A stretch of 64,000 bases of DNA from Salinibacterium sp. dk2585 (GCF_008001035.1 NZ_CP042856.1:1922001-1986000); one strand, 5' to 3'. Counted from the first letter of the stretch, positions 1 to 9,566 are shown. Numbers and translations: made by a program. Notes: a model not told the origin generated them from the letters alone.

Positions 1-90
1 GCCCGCGTGCACGCCATCGAACTTGCCGATCGTCACGGCGCTCGGACCGAAGTCGCTCGGCACCTCATCGAGGGAACGGAAGCATTCCAT
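1..90 (-). CDS. ribF: RibF N-terminus (partial): riboflavin kinase / FAD synthetase
   Basis: The reverse strand from position 90 starts with ATG and encodes 30 residues before leaving the window. It contains VTIGKFDGVH, the nucleotidyltransferase-type motif at the start of bifunctional RibF proteins, which convert riboflavin to FMN and FMN to FAD. The start lies 2 bp after the stop of the upstream membrane-protein gene, so it is probably the last-read member of the truB-side operon, as truB-ribF adjacency is common in bacteria. Only the N-terminal tip is visible; the kinase domain is outside. Confidence 0.85.
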   Translation of the reverse strand, partial: MECFRSLDEVPSDFGPSAVTIGKFDGVHAG

Positions 91-92
91 CC

Positions 93-542
93 TCAGCGAC
101 CTCCCACCGTGTCGCCCACCGCGACGGTATCGGAGGTCTCGATGTCACCGCGGCGCTTTGCCAGCCAGACGAGGCCCAGGATCGGCAGCAGGAGAGGGAT
201 GAACAGGTAGCCAGCGCCGAACCACGACCAGACCGAGGGGTGCGCGAAGAGTTCCGGCATCGTGAGGCTCAGGGTGCCGACCGCGAGCACGCCCACGAGC
301 TCGAAGATGATGGCGACGAGGGCCACGAGATACCAGGTGCGCCCGCGCCCGAGTAGCGCGGCGGTCGCCGCGATGTAGACGACGGCGGAGACGGCGGAGA
401 GCACGTAGGCGAGCGGCGCCTCGTCGAAGCGCTCAATGATCTGCACTGCCGATCGCGCCGTCGCCGCGAGGGCGAGGATGCCGTACACGGCAATGAGGAC
501 GCGGCCGACGCCGACCGCGCGCGAAGAGGAGTGAGGAGGCAT
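93..542 (-). CDS. Four-helix integral membrane protein, unknown function
   Basis: 149 residues from ATG at 542 (MPPHSSS). Four hydrophobic stretches are visible (roughly residues 12-32, 42-62, 67-90 and 105-127), followed by a charged cytoplasmic-looking tail. I recognise no catalytic motif and no named family. It sits between another small membrane gene and ribF in the same direction with short gaps, so it is probably co-transcribed with truB and ribF. A longer reading frame to 926 overlaps the neighbouring membrane gene and is not credible. Function unknown. Confidence 0.7.
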   Translation of the reverse strand: MPPHSSSRAVGVGRVLIAVYGILALAATARSAVQIIERFDEAPLAYVLSAVSAVVYIAATAALLGRGRTWYLVALVAIIFELVGVLAVGTLSLTMPELFAHPSVWSWFGAGYLFIPLLLPILGLVWLAKRRGDIETSDTVAVGDTVGGR

Positions 543-565
543 CCCTCCAACTTTAGGCGATGGAA

Positions 566-934
566 TCAGGCACCCTGCACGAACCAGATCTCGTTCATGC
601 GCCACACCATGACCGCCACGGCGAGGCACACGACACCGAGAATCACGTTGCTCCACCGGTTGCGCTCGATGAGGGCCCAGAATCCCGCGAGTGGGGGCAG
701 CAGCACGGCGGAGACGAGGTAGGTCCAGAACTCGAGGAGGCTGCCGGATGCCACATTGCCGACGACCGGCGCGATGAGCGCCACGACGACCTGGCCGAGC
801 AGGAACACGAGAACGACCGCGGTCGCGCCGAGCGTGAAGTCGTTCGGCAGCCGGCCCATGAGGCCTGCGACGAGGCAGAAGAGTCCCGCGGCGACCGCAA
901 CTGCCACCTGCACGACCGTGAACCACTCAACCAT
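566..934 (-). CDS. Small integral membrane protein, unknown function
   Basis: 122 residues from ATG at 934. Nearly the whole protein is hydrophobic: about four transmembrane segments (residues ~5-25, 35-58, 68-88, 95-112) with short loops. No recognisable domain motif. It lies 38 bp after truB and 23 bp before the next membrane gene, all in the same direction, so an operon truB-membrane-membrane-ribF is likely. Whether the two membrane proteins act together is speculation. Confidence 0.7.
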   Translation of the reverse strand: MVEWFTVVQVAVAVAAGLFCLVAGLMGRLPNDFTLGATAVVLVFLLGQVVVALIAPVVGNVASGSLLEFWTYLVSAVLLPPLAGFWALIERNRWSNVILGVVCLAVAVMVWRMNEIWFVQGA

Positions 935-972
935 GCGTCAATCCTTGCAGATGCGAGCGCTCACGCCGGGCG

Positions 973-1890
973 TCAGGCACCCGTCGGAAAATTCACGAGC
1001 ACGCGCGCCCGGCCCGCCTTGATCGTGACGAGCCCGACGAGATGGCCGTCGGGCGCGATGACCGCGACGGGATCAGCGGATGCCTCGGCGCCCGGCAGCT
1101 CGACCCGTTGCCCGTTCTCGAGCGCGCGCACGGTGTCGGCATCGGCGTCGATCGTCGGGAAGAGGGTGGCCGCGACATCCGCTGCTTCGCGCAGGAAAGG
1201 CGCGATGTCGAGTTCGACGCCGCGCTCAGGCAGCACGAGGGCGTCACCGACCGAGAAAGGACCGACCCGCGTGCGACGCAGGGCCGTGAGGTGCCCACCA
1301 ACGCCGAGGTCGCCGCCCAGGTCGCGGGCGAGGGCACGGATGTACGTGCCGGAGGAACACACGACGCGCACGTCGAGGTCGAGCGCCTGGCCCGCCGAGC
1401 GGGGTTCGCCGAGCACTTCGAAGGCGGAGATCGTGACGCTCCTCGCCTTGAGCTCAACCTCCTCGCCGGCCCGAGCGAGCGCGTAGGCGCGCTTGCCGTT
1501 GACCTTGATCGCGCTGACCGTGCTCGGCACCTGCGCGATCGGGCCCGTGAGCCTGGCGATGCCCTCCGCAATGCCGGCCTGGTCGAGCCCCGTGGCATCC
1601 GCCGTCGCGGTCGTCTCGCCCTCGGCGTCGTCCGTCGTTGTCGAGACGCCGAGCCGGATGGTCGCGATGTACTCCTTGTCGAGACCAACAAGGTAGGTCA
1701 GGAGGCGCGTCGAGCTGCCGATGCCGAGCATGAGCAGGCCCGTCGCCATGGGGTCGAGGGTGCCCGCGTGGCCCACCTTCTTGGTGCCAGCAAGGCGCCG
1801 GGTGCGCGAGACCGCGTCGTGGCTCGTGATGCCCTGGGGCTTGTCGACGAGGAGGATTCCGGAGCGCGGAGTATCGGGGGCGTTGCTCAT
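973..1890 (-). CDS. truB: tRNA pseudouridine-55 synthase TruB
   Basis: 305 residues. Makes pseudouridine at position 55 of the tRNA T-loop. The N-terminal motif GILLVDKPQGITSHD and the catalytic block GHAGTLDPMATG (nucleophile Asp46) are present, followed by the family pattern KVNGKRAYALAR and SSGTYIRALARDLG, with a short C-terminal PUA-like tail. The open frame runs upstream to 2316, but that extension overlaps panE on the other strand and lacks homology signal; ATG at 1890 gives the normal TruB N-terminus. In many bacteria truB follows rbfA directly; here three genes on mixed strands separate them. Confidence 0.95.
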   Translation of the reverse strand: MSNAPDTPRSGILLVDKPQGITSHDAVSRTRRLAGTKKVGHAGTLDPMATGLLMLGIGSSTRLLTYLVGLDKEYIATIRLGVSTTTDDAEGETTATADATGLDQAGIAEGIARLTGPIAQVPSTVSAIKVNGKRAYALARAGEEVELKARSVTISAFEVLGEPRSAGQALDLDVRVVCSSGTYIRALARDLGGDLGVGGHLTALRRTRVGPFSVGDALVLPERGVELDIAPFLREAADVAATLFPTIDADADTVRALENGQRVELPGAEASADPVAVIAPDGHLVGLVTIKAGRARVLVNFPTGA

Positions 1891-1948
1891 CACGGGAGAC
1901 CACGCTACCCGGCGGCACCGGGGCCCGGGCGGCAATAGGCTTGGGCGC

Positions 1949-2941
1949 ATGCAGATCGCGGTGCTCGGGGCCGGCGCCATGGGGGGAACCATCGCCGCCC
2001 TGCTCGACCGTGCGGGCCACGACCTCGAGGTGACCGCCCGCGGCGCCGGGCTCGACGCGATCCGCGAGCACGGCATCCGGCTCAGTGGCGCCTGGGGCGA
2101 GCACACCGCCCGAGTCGCGGCGGGCGAGGCACTCACGCGGGTTCCCGACTTGGCGATCGTAGCCACGAAGGCGATGGATGCCGCGGCCGCCGTCGCCGCC
2201 AACGCAGGCCTCCTGCGCGGGGTGCCCGTCGTCGTCTGGCAGAACGGGCTCGGCGGCATCGAAGCCGTGCAACAACTGCTGCCGAGCTCACCCGTGATCG
2301 GCGCCCTCTCCCTCATCGCCGCAACCTACCGCTCCCCCGGCGACGTCGTCGTCACGGCGCCAGCGGGCACCTGGCTGGGGATGCTCGAGGGCGAGCCCGC
2401 GCCGGCCCACGTCGCGGCCGCCGTGCTTGGAGAGGCACTGCCCGTGACGGTTGTCGAAGGATTCGCGGGCGCACGCTGGACCAAGCTCGTGATCAACCAG
2501 GTCAACGCGCTGCCCGCCATCACGAATCTCAGCGTGCAGGAGGTCGTCGCGCACGACGGGCTGCGCCGGATCATGGCGCTCAGCATGCGGGAGGCCGTGC
2601 GCATCGCCCTCGCCGACGGCGTGCGCTTCGAGGAGGTCAACGGGGTCACGCACCAGATGCTCGAGGGCATCGCGGATGCCGAGCCGGCAGCATCCGAAGC
2701 ACTCCCGCGCTTCATCGCCGACTACCTGGGCGAGGTGCCGAACCCCGGCTCGACGCTGCAGAGCATCCGCCGAGGGCAGCTGAGCGAGATCGACTACCTC
2801 AACGGGGCCGTCGTTGCCGAGGCGCACCGCACCGGGGAGGAAGCGCGAATCAATGCACGGCTGACCGAGCTCGTGCACGAGGTCGAGGCGAGCGGACGCT
2901 TCCTCACGGTGGAGGAGACCCTCAGCGCGGTCGCCGTCTGA
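1949..2941 (+). CDS. panE: 2-dehydropantoate 2-reductase (ketopantoate reductase)
   Basis: 330 residues from ATG at 1949. It begins with a Rossmann NADPH-binding loop, IAVLGAGAMGG, and has the two-domain layout of the PanE/ApbA family, with the helical C-terminal domain containing the conserved KLVINQVNALPA stretch and the substrate loop around SEIDYLNGAVV. It reduces 2-dehydropantoate to pantoate for pantothenate and CoA synthesis. The frame is open upstream to 1721 but that part is antisense to truB. It runs convergently into glsA with adjacent, non-overlapping stops. Some family members reduce other 2-keto acids, so substrate is by family only. Confidence 0.88.
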   Translation: MQIAVLGAGAMGGTIAALLDRAGHDLEVTARGAGLDAIREHGIRLSGAWGEHTARVAAGEALTRVPDLAIVATKAMDAAAAVAANAGLLRGVPVVVWQNGLGGIEAVQQLLPSSPVIGALSLIAATYRSPGDVVVTAPAGTWLGMLEGEPAPAHVAAAVLGEALPVTVVEGFAGARWTKLVINQVNALPAITNLSVQEVVAHDGLRRIMALSMREAVRIALADGVRFEEVNGVTHQMLEGIADAEPAASEALPRFIADYLGEVPNPGSTLQSIRRGQLSEIDYLNGAVVAEAHRTGEEARINARLTELVHEVEASGRFLTVEETLSAVAV

Positions 2942-3892
2942 TCAGGACGGGTCGAACTCCCGGTCGAAGACGTGGAGGCCGAGCTCGGCCGAGAGGCGCT
3001 CGCACACACGCACCCCTCGCACACTGTTGCCGACGTCGTCGAGCGGCGGACTGTAGACGCCGATGCCCGCGACCCCCTGCACCGCGGCCACAAGGCCGCC
3101 CGCAACCCCCGACTTCGCGGGCAGGCCCACCTTGCGCAGCCAGCGACCCGAGCCGTCATACATGCCGCAGGTCGCCATGACACTCAGCACATCCGTCACG
3201 ACCCGTCGGGAGACGACCTGCTCACCCGTGCGCGGGTTGCGACCGCCGAACGCGAGCGTTGCCCCCATGACGGCGAGCACCTCCGTGTCGACCAAGACGG
3301 CGCAGGCCGCGGCGTACACCTCGAGTGCCTCGTCCACCCCGAGGTCGAGCGTGCCCATCGAGCGCATGAGGTATGCGAGCGCCCGGTTGCGATCGCCCTT
3401 CTCCTGCTCTGCCTCGGCGACGCCGTCGTCGACGCGGAGCTCGCGTCCCGCGAACGCCGAGAGGCCCGCCAGGATGCGGTCACGCTTGGCACGGGCATCC
3501 GAACCCTCGACAAGGTTTGCCGTGTAGATCGCCCCCGCGTTCACCATGGGGTTCGGAGGCCGACCGGTGTCCTCCTCCAGCAGCACGGCGTCGAAGGACT
3601 CCCCCGTCGGCTCCGTGCCCACCTCCTCGTGCACCGCGTCGTAGTTGTCCCGCAGCGCGAGCGCGTAGACGAAGGGCTTGACCGCCGACTGCATCGAGAA
3701 CTCGTCGCGGGCGTTGCCGACCGAGCGCACATCGCCGTCAGGGAAGGCAAGGGCGATGCCGAAGGCACTCGGATCGGCCTCGGCCAGCTGCGGCACACTG
3801 TCGTCGACCTCGCCCCCGTGCTCCTCCATGAGCTCGCGGTGCAGCGCCCCCAGGTCGTAGCGGGCGGCGGCACGAGCGAGCGCGTTGGTCAT
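2942..3892 (-). CDS. glsA: Glutaminase (serine-dependent, GlsA family)
   Basis: 316 residues from ATG at 3892. Hydrolyses glutamine to glutamate and ammonia. The beta-lactamase-like catalytic Ser-x-x-Lys is visible at S69-A-V-K72 within FSMQSAVKPF, and the conserved NPMVNAGAI and AKSGVAGGLVAAV blocks of bacterial glutaminases follow. Length is typical for the family (about 310). An in-frame ATG 12 bp upstream (3904) is the alternative start. Its stop codon abuts that of panE, so the two genes converge with no spacer. It separates mutY and panE from each other and stands as a single gene. Confidence 0.93.
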   Translation of the reverse strand: MTNALARAAARYDLGALHRELMEEHGGEVDDSVPQLAEADPSAFGIALAFPDGDVRSVGNARDEFSMQSAVKPFVYALALRDNYDAVHEEVGTEPTGESFDAVLLEEDTGRPPNPMVNAGAIYTANLVEGSDARAKRDRILAGLSAFAGRELRVDDGVAEAEQEKGDRNRALAYLMRSMGTLDLGVDEALEVYAAACAVLVDTEVLAVMGATLAFGGRNPRTGEQVVSRRVVTDVLSVMATCGMYDGSGRWLRKVGLPAKSGVAGGLVAAVQGVAGIGVYSPPLDDVGNSVRGVRVCERLSAELGLHVFDREFDPS

Positions 3893-3938
3893 GCACCCAG
3901 TCAAGCACCGGATGTCGCGAGCGGCCTAGGCTTGTGCG

Positions 3939-4802
3939 GTGACGATCAGCCGGGCCGTGAACGAATGGTTCGAGGAGCACGGCCGCGACCTCCCGTGGCG
4001 CGAAGCCGGCTTCACCCCGTGGGGAACCCTCGTCAGCGAGATCATGCTGCAGCAGACCCAGGTCGCGCGGGTCATTGCCCGCCTCACCCAATGGCTCGAG
4101 CGCTGGCCGACGCCCGCCCACCTCGCCGCATCCCCGCCCGGAGACGCCGTGCGCGCCTGGGACCGGCTCGGCTACCCGCGCCGCGCGCTCGCCCTCCACG
4201 CCGCCGCCACCGCAATCAGCGAACGACACGGCGGCGTCGTGCCCCAGGATGTCGATGAACTCCTCGCCCTGCCAGGCGTCGGCGACTACACGGCACGGGC
4301 GGTCGCCGTCTTCGCCTACGGCCACCGGCATCCGGTCGTCGACACCAACGTGCGGAGGGTCATCGCCCGCGCCGTCGCGGGCCAAGCGCAGGCAGGCCCG
4401 CCCTCGACACGCAGGGACCTCGCCGCGATGGACGCGCTCCTGCCGGAGGACGACGCGGCCGCCCGCACCACCAATGCGGCCGTCATGGAACTCGGGGCGA
4501 TCGTCTGCACCGCGCGACGCCCGCTCTGTGAAGCGTGCCCGATCGCGTCGCACTGCGCGTGGCGTGCCGCAGGCTACCCCGAGTACGACGGCCCCAAGGG
4601 GCGATCGCAGGCACGATTCGAGGGCAGCGACCGGCAGGTGCGCGGACTCATCATGCGTGAGGTGCGCGCGGCAGACGTTCCAGTCACGCCCGCAGAGATC
4701 GCTGGGCTGTGGTCGGATGCCGGGCAGCGTGAGCGGGCGCTCGCAGGGCTCCTGCGCGACGGCCTGCTCGTGCAAGTCAACGGCGGCTACGAGCTGCCGT
4801 GA
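3939..4802 (+). CDS. mutY: A/G-specific adenine glycosylase MutY, short form
   Basis: 287 residues from a GTG at 3939. Removes adenine mispaired with 8-oxoguanine. The catalytic Glu34 (SEIMLQQTQV), the helix-hairpin-helix LPGVGDYTA, catalytic Asp135 (VVDTNV) and the iron-sulphur cluster Cys190-x6-Cys197-x2-Cys200-x5-Cys206 are all present. The protein ends about 80 residues after the cluster, with a small winged-helix-like tail instead of the NUDIX-type 8-oxoG recognition domain of the ~350-residue enterobacterial enzyme. Short forms are common in Actinobacteria. Convergent with rbfA (3 bp between stops). Confidence 0.93.
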   Translation: MTISRAVNEWFEEHGRDLPWREAGFTPWGTLVSEIMLQQTQVARVIARLTQWLERWPTPAHLAASPPGDAVRAWDRLGYPRRALALHAAATAISERHGGVVPQDVDELLALPGVGDYTARAVAVFAYGHRHPVVDTNVRRVIARAVAGQAQAGPPSTRRDLAAMDALLPEDDAAARTTNAAVMELGAIVCTARRPLCEACPIASHCAWRAAGYPEYDGPKGRSQARFEGSDRQVRGLIMREVRAADVPVTPAEIAGLWSDAGQRERALAGLLRDGLLVQVNGGYELP

Positions 4803-4805
4803 ACG

Positions 4806-5258
4806 CTACCGCCCGTCGTCGTCCTCGTCGTCGCTGATGACGCGCGGCTTGACGTAGGGATCCTCGTCACCCGCATACTTCGCCGTCGCCTTCTGACGCT
4901 CGATCTCCTCATCGCGTCGGCGAGCCTCCGCGAGGAGGTCATCCAGGTGCTTGGCGTTCTCAGGGAGGGCATCCGCGATGAACTCGATCGTCGGGGTGAG
5001 GCGCGACGTCAGGTTCTTGCCGACCTCGCTGCGCAGCATTCCCGTCGCCGACTTGAGGGCGGCGGCCGAATCAGACCGCTCCTCATCGGAGCCATAGACC
5101 GTGTAGAAGATGCTCGCGTGCTGCAGGTCGCCCGTCACACGCACATCCGTGATCGTCACGAAGCCGAGCCGCGGGTCGCGGAGGCCGCGCTCGAGACGTC
5201 GAGCCACGATCTGCTTGATGTGGTCCGCCATGCGGGCGGCCCGTGTCGGGTCAGCCAT
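4806..5258 (-). CDS. rbfA: 30S ribosome-binding factor RbfA
   Basis: 150 residues. Assists maturation of the 30S subunit and 16S rRNA 5' end. The KH-type core is evident from ARMADHIKQIVARRLERGLRDPRLGFVTI split over residues ~8-37 and RLTPTIEFIADALPEN near residue 90; the C-terminus is an acidic tail (DDEDDDGR) usual for actinobacterial RbfA. A strong Shine-Dalgarno (TAGGAGAAGG) precedes the ATG at 5258. It follows infB after a 69-bp gap that holds a long hairpin (5280-5313). Confidence 0.95.
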   Translation of the reverse strand: MADPTRAARMADHIKQIVARRLERGLRDPRLGFVTITDVRVTGDLQHASIFYTVYGSDEERSDSAAALKSATGMLRSEVGKNLTSRLTPTIEFIADALPENAKHLDDLLAEARRRDEEIERQKATAKYAGDEDPYVKPRVISDDEDDDGR

Positions 5259-5279
5259 TGCCTTCTCCTAAGACTGTGA

Positions 5280-5313
5280 GTGGGTGCCGCCGACCTTCGT
5301 CGACGGCACCCAC
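5280..5313 (-). terminator. Long hairpin between infB and rbfA
   Basis: 15-bp arms (5280-5294 and 5299-5313) with one mismatch and a 4-base loop. It lies 15 bp after the infB stop and 21 bp before the rbfA Shine-Dalgarno. There is no T-run on the transcribed side, so it could be an intrinsic terminator of the GC-rich type, a partial attenuator, or an mRNA-processing or stabilising stem that sets infB over rbfA levels. Confidence 0.55.
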
Positions 5314-5327
5314 CGTGCCGCTGGGCC

Positions 5328-8027
5328 CTATGCCCGCGGCTTCTCCTTCATCTCGATCGTCTCGATCTCGTCACCGATCTGGATGTCGTTGAACTTGCCG
5401 AGACCGATACCGGCCTCGAAGTCCGTCTTGACCTCGGTGACGTCGTCCTTGAAACGACGCAGCGACTCGATCGCCAGGTTGTCGCCCACGACGACACCCT
5501 CGCGGATGACGCGTGCCTTGGCGTTTCGCGTGATCGTTCCCGACCGCACGATGACACCGGCGATGTTGCCGAACTTCGAGGAGCGGAAGATCTCGCGGAT
5601 CTCCGCGACACCCGACTGGACCTCTTCGTACTCAGGCTTGAGCATGCCCTTGAGCGAGCTCTCGACATCCTCGAGGGCGTTGTAGATGACGTTGTAGAAC
5701 CGCACATCGACACCCTCGCGAGCGGCGCGCTCGCGCGCCTTCGGGTCGGGGCGCACGTTGAAGCCGATGATGATCGCGTTGTCGATCGTCGCCAGGTTGA
5801 CGTCGCTCTCCGTGACAGCACCCACACCGCGGTGGATGATGCGCAACTGCACCGAATCGTCGACCTCGATGTCCATGAGCGACTCCTCGAGCGCCTCGAC
5901 GGCACCGGAGACGTCACCCTTGATGATGAGGTTGAGCGACTCGACCTTGCCGTCCTCGAGGGCCTTCGTGAAGTCCTCAAGGCTGAGGCGCTTGCGGCTG
6001 CGAGCCAGCGTCGCGTTGCGCTCGACCGCCTCACGCTTCTCAGCGATCTGGCGAGCCGTGCGGTCATCGTCCGTCACGAGGAAGGTGTCACCGGCGCGGG
6101 GCACCGACGTGAGTCCGAGCACTGCGACGGGGCGGGCCGGAGTGGCCTCCGTCACGGTCTCGCCGTTCTCGTCGAACATCGCACGAACGCGGCCGTAGGC
6201 CGTGCCCGCCACGATGGGGTCTCCCACACGGAGCGTTCCCGACTGGATGAGCACGGTCGCGACAGCACCACGGCCCTTGTCGAGCTTGGCCTCGATCGCG
6301 ACACCACGGGCATCCTTCGACGGGTTGGCCCGCAGGTCGAGACCCGCGTCTGCCGTCAGGAGCACCGCGTCGAGCAGCGTGTCGATGCCCTTGCGCTGGA
6401 GCGCCGAGACGTCGACGAACATCGTGTCGCCGCCGTACTCCTCGGCAACCAGGCCGAACTCGGTGAGCTGCTGGCGCACCTTGGCGGGGTTCGCTCCCTC
6501 CTTGTCGACCTTGTTGACCGCGACGACGATCGGCACGTTGGCCGACTGCGCGTGGTTCAGGGCCTCAACCGTCTGCGGCATGATGCCGTCGTCAGCCGCG
6601 ACCACGAGGATCGCGATGTCGGTGACCTGCGCACCACGGGCACGCATGGCCGTGAAGGCCTCGTGACCGGGGGTGTCGATGAAGGTGATCTTGCGATCGA
6701 CGCCCTCATGCTCGGCCTGCACCTGGTAGGCACCGATGTGCTGCGTGATGCCACCGGCCTCGCCGGCGCCGACGCTCGTGTTGCGGATCGCATCGAGCAG
6801 CTTCGTCTTACCGTGGTCGACGTGACCCATGACGGTGACCACGGGGGGCCGCGCCACGAGCATCGAGTCGTCCTCGTCCTCAAGCTCCTGGTCGAGGTCG
6901 ATCGAGAAGCCCTCGAGCAGCTCGCGGTCCTCATCCTCGGGCGAGACGATCTGAATCTTGTAGCCGAGCTCGTCGCCCAGCACCTCGAAGGTGGCCTCGT
7001 CGAGCGACTCCGTCGCGGTCGCCATTTCACCGAGGTGGAACAGCACCGTCACGAGGTTGCCGGGGCTCGCATCGATCTTGTCGGCGAAGTCCGTGATCGA
7101 CGCGCCACGGCGCAGACGCACAACGGTGTTGCCGTCGCCGCGGGGAACGCTCACGCCGCCGAGCGACGGGGCCTCCCGCATCTCGAACTCTGCCCGCTTC
7201 GTACGCTTCGACTTGCGGGCCTTGCTCTTGCCGCCACCACGGCCGAAGGCACCAGCCGTGCCACCGCCGGGACCACGACCACGGCCGCCGCCACCGGGAC
7301 GGGGCGGGCCGAAGCCACCAGCGGGCGCCCCACCGGGAGCGCCGGGACGGAAGCCACCGGCACCGGCAGGCCGACCGGGGCCGCCGGGACGGAATCCACC
7401 GGCACCGCCGGGACGACCAGCGCCAGCCGGACGCGGTGCACCGGGACGCGGGCTGCCGGGACGGGGTGCCGCGGGACGCGGGATGTTCGCGGGCGAAGGC
7501 CGGGTATTCATGCCCTGCGTGCTCGCGTAGGGGTTGTTGCCGGGACGAGGCGTGCCCGGGCGCGGGGCGCCGGGGCGCTGCATGCCCTGCGTGCTCGCGA
7601 AGGGGTTGTTGCCGGGACGGGCACCGCCGGGGCGCGGAGCACCCGGGGTGGGCGCACCACCCGCGGGCGGAGTCGCACCCGAGTCGGCCGTCGCCGCAGC
7701 GGGCTTGGCCGGAGCCTCGGGAGCCGGGGTCTCTGCCGCCGGGGTTTGTGCCGCAGGAGCGGCCGGCTTCTCCGGGGCCGGTGCAGGCGCCGGAGCGGGC
7801 TTGCTCGCAGCGGGCTTGGCCGGCGAGGCAGCCTTCGGGGCAGCGTCCTTGGCCTGGGGCTTGACGCCCTCCGCCTCGAATGCCTGCCGAAGCTTGCGGG
7901 CCACTGGGGGTTCGATGCTCGAGGACGGGCCCTTGACGAACTCGCCAAGTTCCTTCAGCTTCTCGAGGGCTTGCTTGCTTTCTATGCCGAGTTCTGCCGC
8001 GATCTCGTGCACGCGTGGTTTAGCCAC
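5328..8027 (-). CDS. infB: Translation initiation factor IF-2
   Basis: 899 residues. GTPase that places initiator tRNA on the 30S subunit. Residues ~1-50 form the IF2-N module; residues ~55-260 are a low-complexity Ala/Pro then Gly/Arg/Pro-rich linker, with two near-identical copies of a NPF/YASTQGM-containing segment; the G domain starts with [12 protein letters not shown] (~residue 403), followed by DTPGHEAF and NKVDKEGAN, and beta-barrel domains and the IF2-C fMet-tRNA domain complete it. The linker is long and repetitive as in other Actinobacteria. It follows ylxR by 120 bp, in the order nusA-ylxR-infB-rbfA. Confidence 0.97.
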   Translation of the reverse strand: MAKPRVHEIAAELGIESKQALEKLKELGEFVKGPSSSIEPPVARKLRQAFEAEGVKPQAKDAAPKAASPAKPAASKPAPAPAPAPEKPAAPAAQTPAAETPAPEAPAKPAAATADSGATPPAGGAPTPGAPRPGGARPGNNPFASTQGMQRPGAPRPGTPRPGNNPYASTQGMNTRPSPANIPRPAAPRPGSPRPGAPRPAGAGRPGGAGGFRPGGPGRPAGAGGFRPGAPGGAPAGGFGPPRPGGGGRGRGPGGGTAGAFGRGGGKSKARKSKRTKRAEFEMREAPSLGGVSVPRGDGNTVVRLRRGASITDFADKIDASPGNLVTVLFHLGEMATATESLDEATFEVLGDELGYKIQIVSPEDEDRELLEGFSIDLDQELEDEDDSMLVARPPVVTVMGHVDHGKTKLLDAIRNTSVGAGEAGGITQHIGAYQVQAEHEGVDRKITFIDTPGHEAFTAMRARGAQVTDIAILVVAADDGIMPQTVEALNHAQSANVPIVVAVNKVDKEGANPAKVRQQLTEFGLVAEEYGGDTMFVDVSALQRKGIDTLLDAVLLTADAGLDLRANPSKDARGVAIEAKLDKGRGAVATVLIQSGTLRVGDPIVAGTAYGRVRAMFDENGETVTEATPARPVAVLGLTSVPRAGDTFLVTDDDRTARQIAEKREAVERNATLARSRKRLSLEDFTKALEDGKVESLNLIIKGDVSGAVEALEESLMDIEVDDSVQLRIIHRGVGAVTESDVNLATIDNAIIIGFNVRPDPKARERAAREGVDVRFYNVIYNALEDVESSLKGMLKPEYEEVQSGVAEIREIFRSSKFGNIAGVIVRSGTITRNAKARVIREGVVVGDNLAIESLRRFKDDVTEVKTDFEAGIGLGKFNDIQIGDEIETIEMKEKPRA

Positions 8028-8147
8028 AATTCTCCTGTCTCGGGCCTACTCCGGACAGGAGCAGGCCATCACTTGAGTACGGGTCTCATTTCGAGCCGCT
8101 CATTAGTTGTCACGCATTGTGTGTCACTGTTTCGTTCAGCCGTTTCG

Positions 8148-8426
8148 TTAGGGAGCCCCATGGGGAGGCTCCGACTGGTGAAGTGCAAGGACGGACTGCT
8201 TGACCCCGGATGTATCGAGTGCCCCGCCAGCCCTCAACGCCCGCCCGAAGGCCCTGCGCTTGAGGGAACTGTCGACGCATTCCACAGTGGGATGCAACCA
8301 GGCACCACGACCGGGAAGCGACGCCGAAGCATCCGCCACCACCATGCCGTCGCGCGCCACGAACCTCACAAGGGAGGAAGCAGGAGCACGCCCACGGCAG
8401 CCGAGGCACGTTCTTACGGGTTCCAT
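8148..8426 (-). CDS. ylxR: YlxR-family RNA-binding protein (DUF448)
   Basis: 92 residues with the family signature RTCLGCRGRAP at the start and the GRGAWLHP loop in the middle (GRGAY/W motif). YlxR proteins are small nucleic-acid-binding proteins nearly always placed between nusA and infB, as here; reported roles include RNase P binding and transcription-factor-like effects in other bacteria. The nusA stop lies 32 bp upstream. The residues after ~80 are proline-rich and not conserved. Confidence 0.9.
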   Translation of the reverse strand: MEPVRTCLGCRGRAPASSLVRFVARDGMVVADASASLPGRGAWLHPTVECVDSSLKRRAFGRALRAGGALDTSGVKQSVLALHQSEPPHGAP

Positions 8427-8458
8427 ACTACCCCCTTGAGCCTGTGGCTCCTCCGGGT

Positions 8459-9454
8459 TCAGTCTTCGAGGATGCTGTCGGGCTGGATGTCGATGCGCGC
8501 GCCAGTCAGCTTCGCGGCGAGGCGGGCGTTCTGGCCCTCCTTGCCGATCGCGAGCGAGAGCTGGTAGTCGGGAACAAGCGCCCGCACCGCCTTCGTCGAC
8601 TGGTCGATCACGAACGCCGAACTCACCTTGGCGGGCGAGAGCGCGTTCGACACGAAGGTCGCGAGGTCATCGGAGAAGTCGACGATGTCGATCTTCTCGT
8701 TGTTGAGTTCCGCCGTGACGGCGCGCACGCGCTGCCCCAACTCGCCGATGCAGGCACCCTTCGCGTTGATGCCCGGCTCGTTGGCCTTCACGGCGATCTT
8801 CGTGCGGTGCCCAGCCTCGCGAGCGAGGGAGACGATCTCGACAATGCCGCTCGCGATCTCCGGCACCTCAAGCGCGAAGAGCTTGCGCACGAGCGAGGGA
8901 TGGGTGCGCGAGACGGTGATCTGCGGACCCTTGAGCCCCTTGCTCACGCTCGTCACGTAGACCCGGAGGCGCGAGCCGTGGGCGTAGTCCTCGCCGGGCA
9001 CCTGCTCCTCGGGCGGCAGGATCGCCTCGATCGTGCCGAGGTCCACGTGGATCATGCGGGGGTTGGGGCCCTGCTGCACGACGCCGGCGACGATGTCGCC
9101 CTCGCGTGCCTTGAACTCACCGAGCACCGCGTCATCCGCAATGTCCCGGAGTCGCTGGTTGATGACCTGCTTGGCCGCGAAGGCAGCGATGCGGCCGAAG
9201 TCGCTCGGGCTGTCCTCCGCCTCGCCGATGACGTTGCCGTCGTCGTCGAATTCGGGAACGAAGACACTCACGTGGCCCGTCTTGCGGTCGAGCTCAACGC
9301 GGGCGCGACCCGGGTCGTCGGTCTTGGCATCCGCAGGTGCAGTGTGCTTGAGGTATGCCGTGAGAATCGCTTGTTCGATGATCTGGACAAGCTCCTCGAA
9401 GGGGATCTCGCGCTCGCGCTCCATCAGTCGCAACACGCTCAGGTCAATGTCCAC
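8459..9454 (-). CDS. nusA: Transcription termination/antitermination factor NusA
   Basis: 331 residues. N-terminal RNA-polymerase-binding domain ([14 protein letters not shown]), an S1 domain around [15 protein letters not shown] (~residues 117-180), and two KH domains with [20 protein letters not shown] split near residues 222-242 and [18 protein letters not shown] near 303-320. The C-terminal acidic repeats of proteobacterial NusA are absent, as usual in Actinobacteria. It is the first gene of the translation-factor block. rimP, which usually precedes nusA, is not present: the next gene upstream is a divergent transporter. Confidence 0.96.
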   Translation of the reverse strand: MDIDLSVLRLMEREREIPFEELVQIIEQAILTAYLKHTAPADAKTDDPGRARVELDRKTGHVSVFVPEFDDDGNVIGEAEDSPSDFGRIAAFAAKQVINQRLRDIADDAVLGEFKAREGDIVAGVVQQGPNPRMIHVDLGTIEAILPPEEQVPGEDYAHGSRLRVYVTSVSKGLKGPQITVSRTHPSLVRKLFALEVPEIASGIVEIVSLAREAGHRTKIAVKANEPGINAKGACIGELGQRVRAVTAELNNEKIDIVDFSDDLATFVSNALSPAKVSSAFVIDQSTKAVRALVPDYQLSLAIGKEGQNARLAAKLTGARIDIQPDSILED

Positions 9455-9566
9455 CGAGGACCTCCACTATTCAGCTCTCCGCCCGCGCAACCACCACGCA
9501 GGTCCACGACTACGGTACCGGAGACTCGCGTGAATATTCGCCGAGACCTCCCGGAGAGGAGCCTGC

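Noticed and set aside
5280-8567. Long open frame on the plus strand through infB (1095 residues)
   Set aside because: It is antisense to infB; the translation is Arg/Asp/Leu-rich low complexity with no domain, while the minus strand gives a full IF-2.
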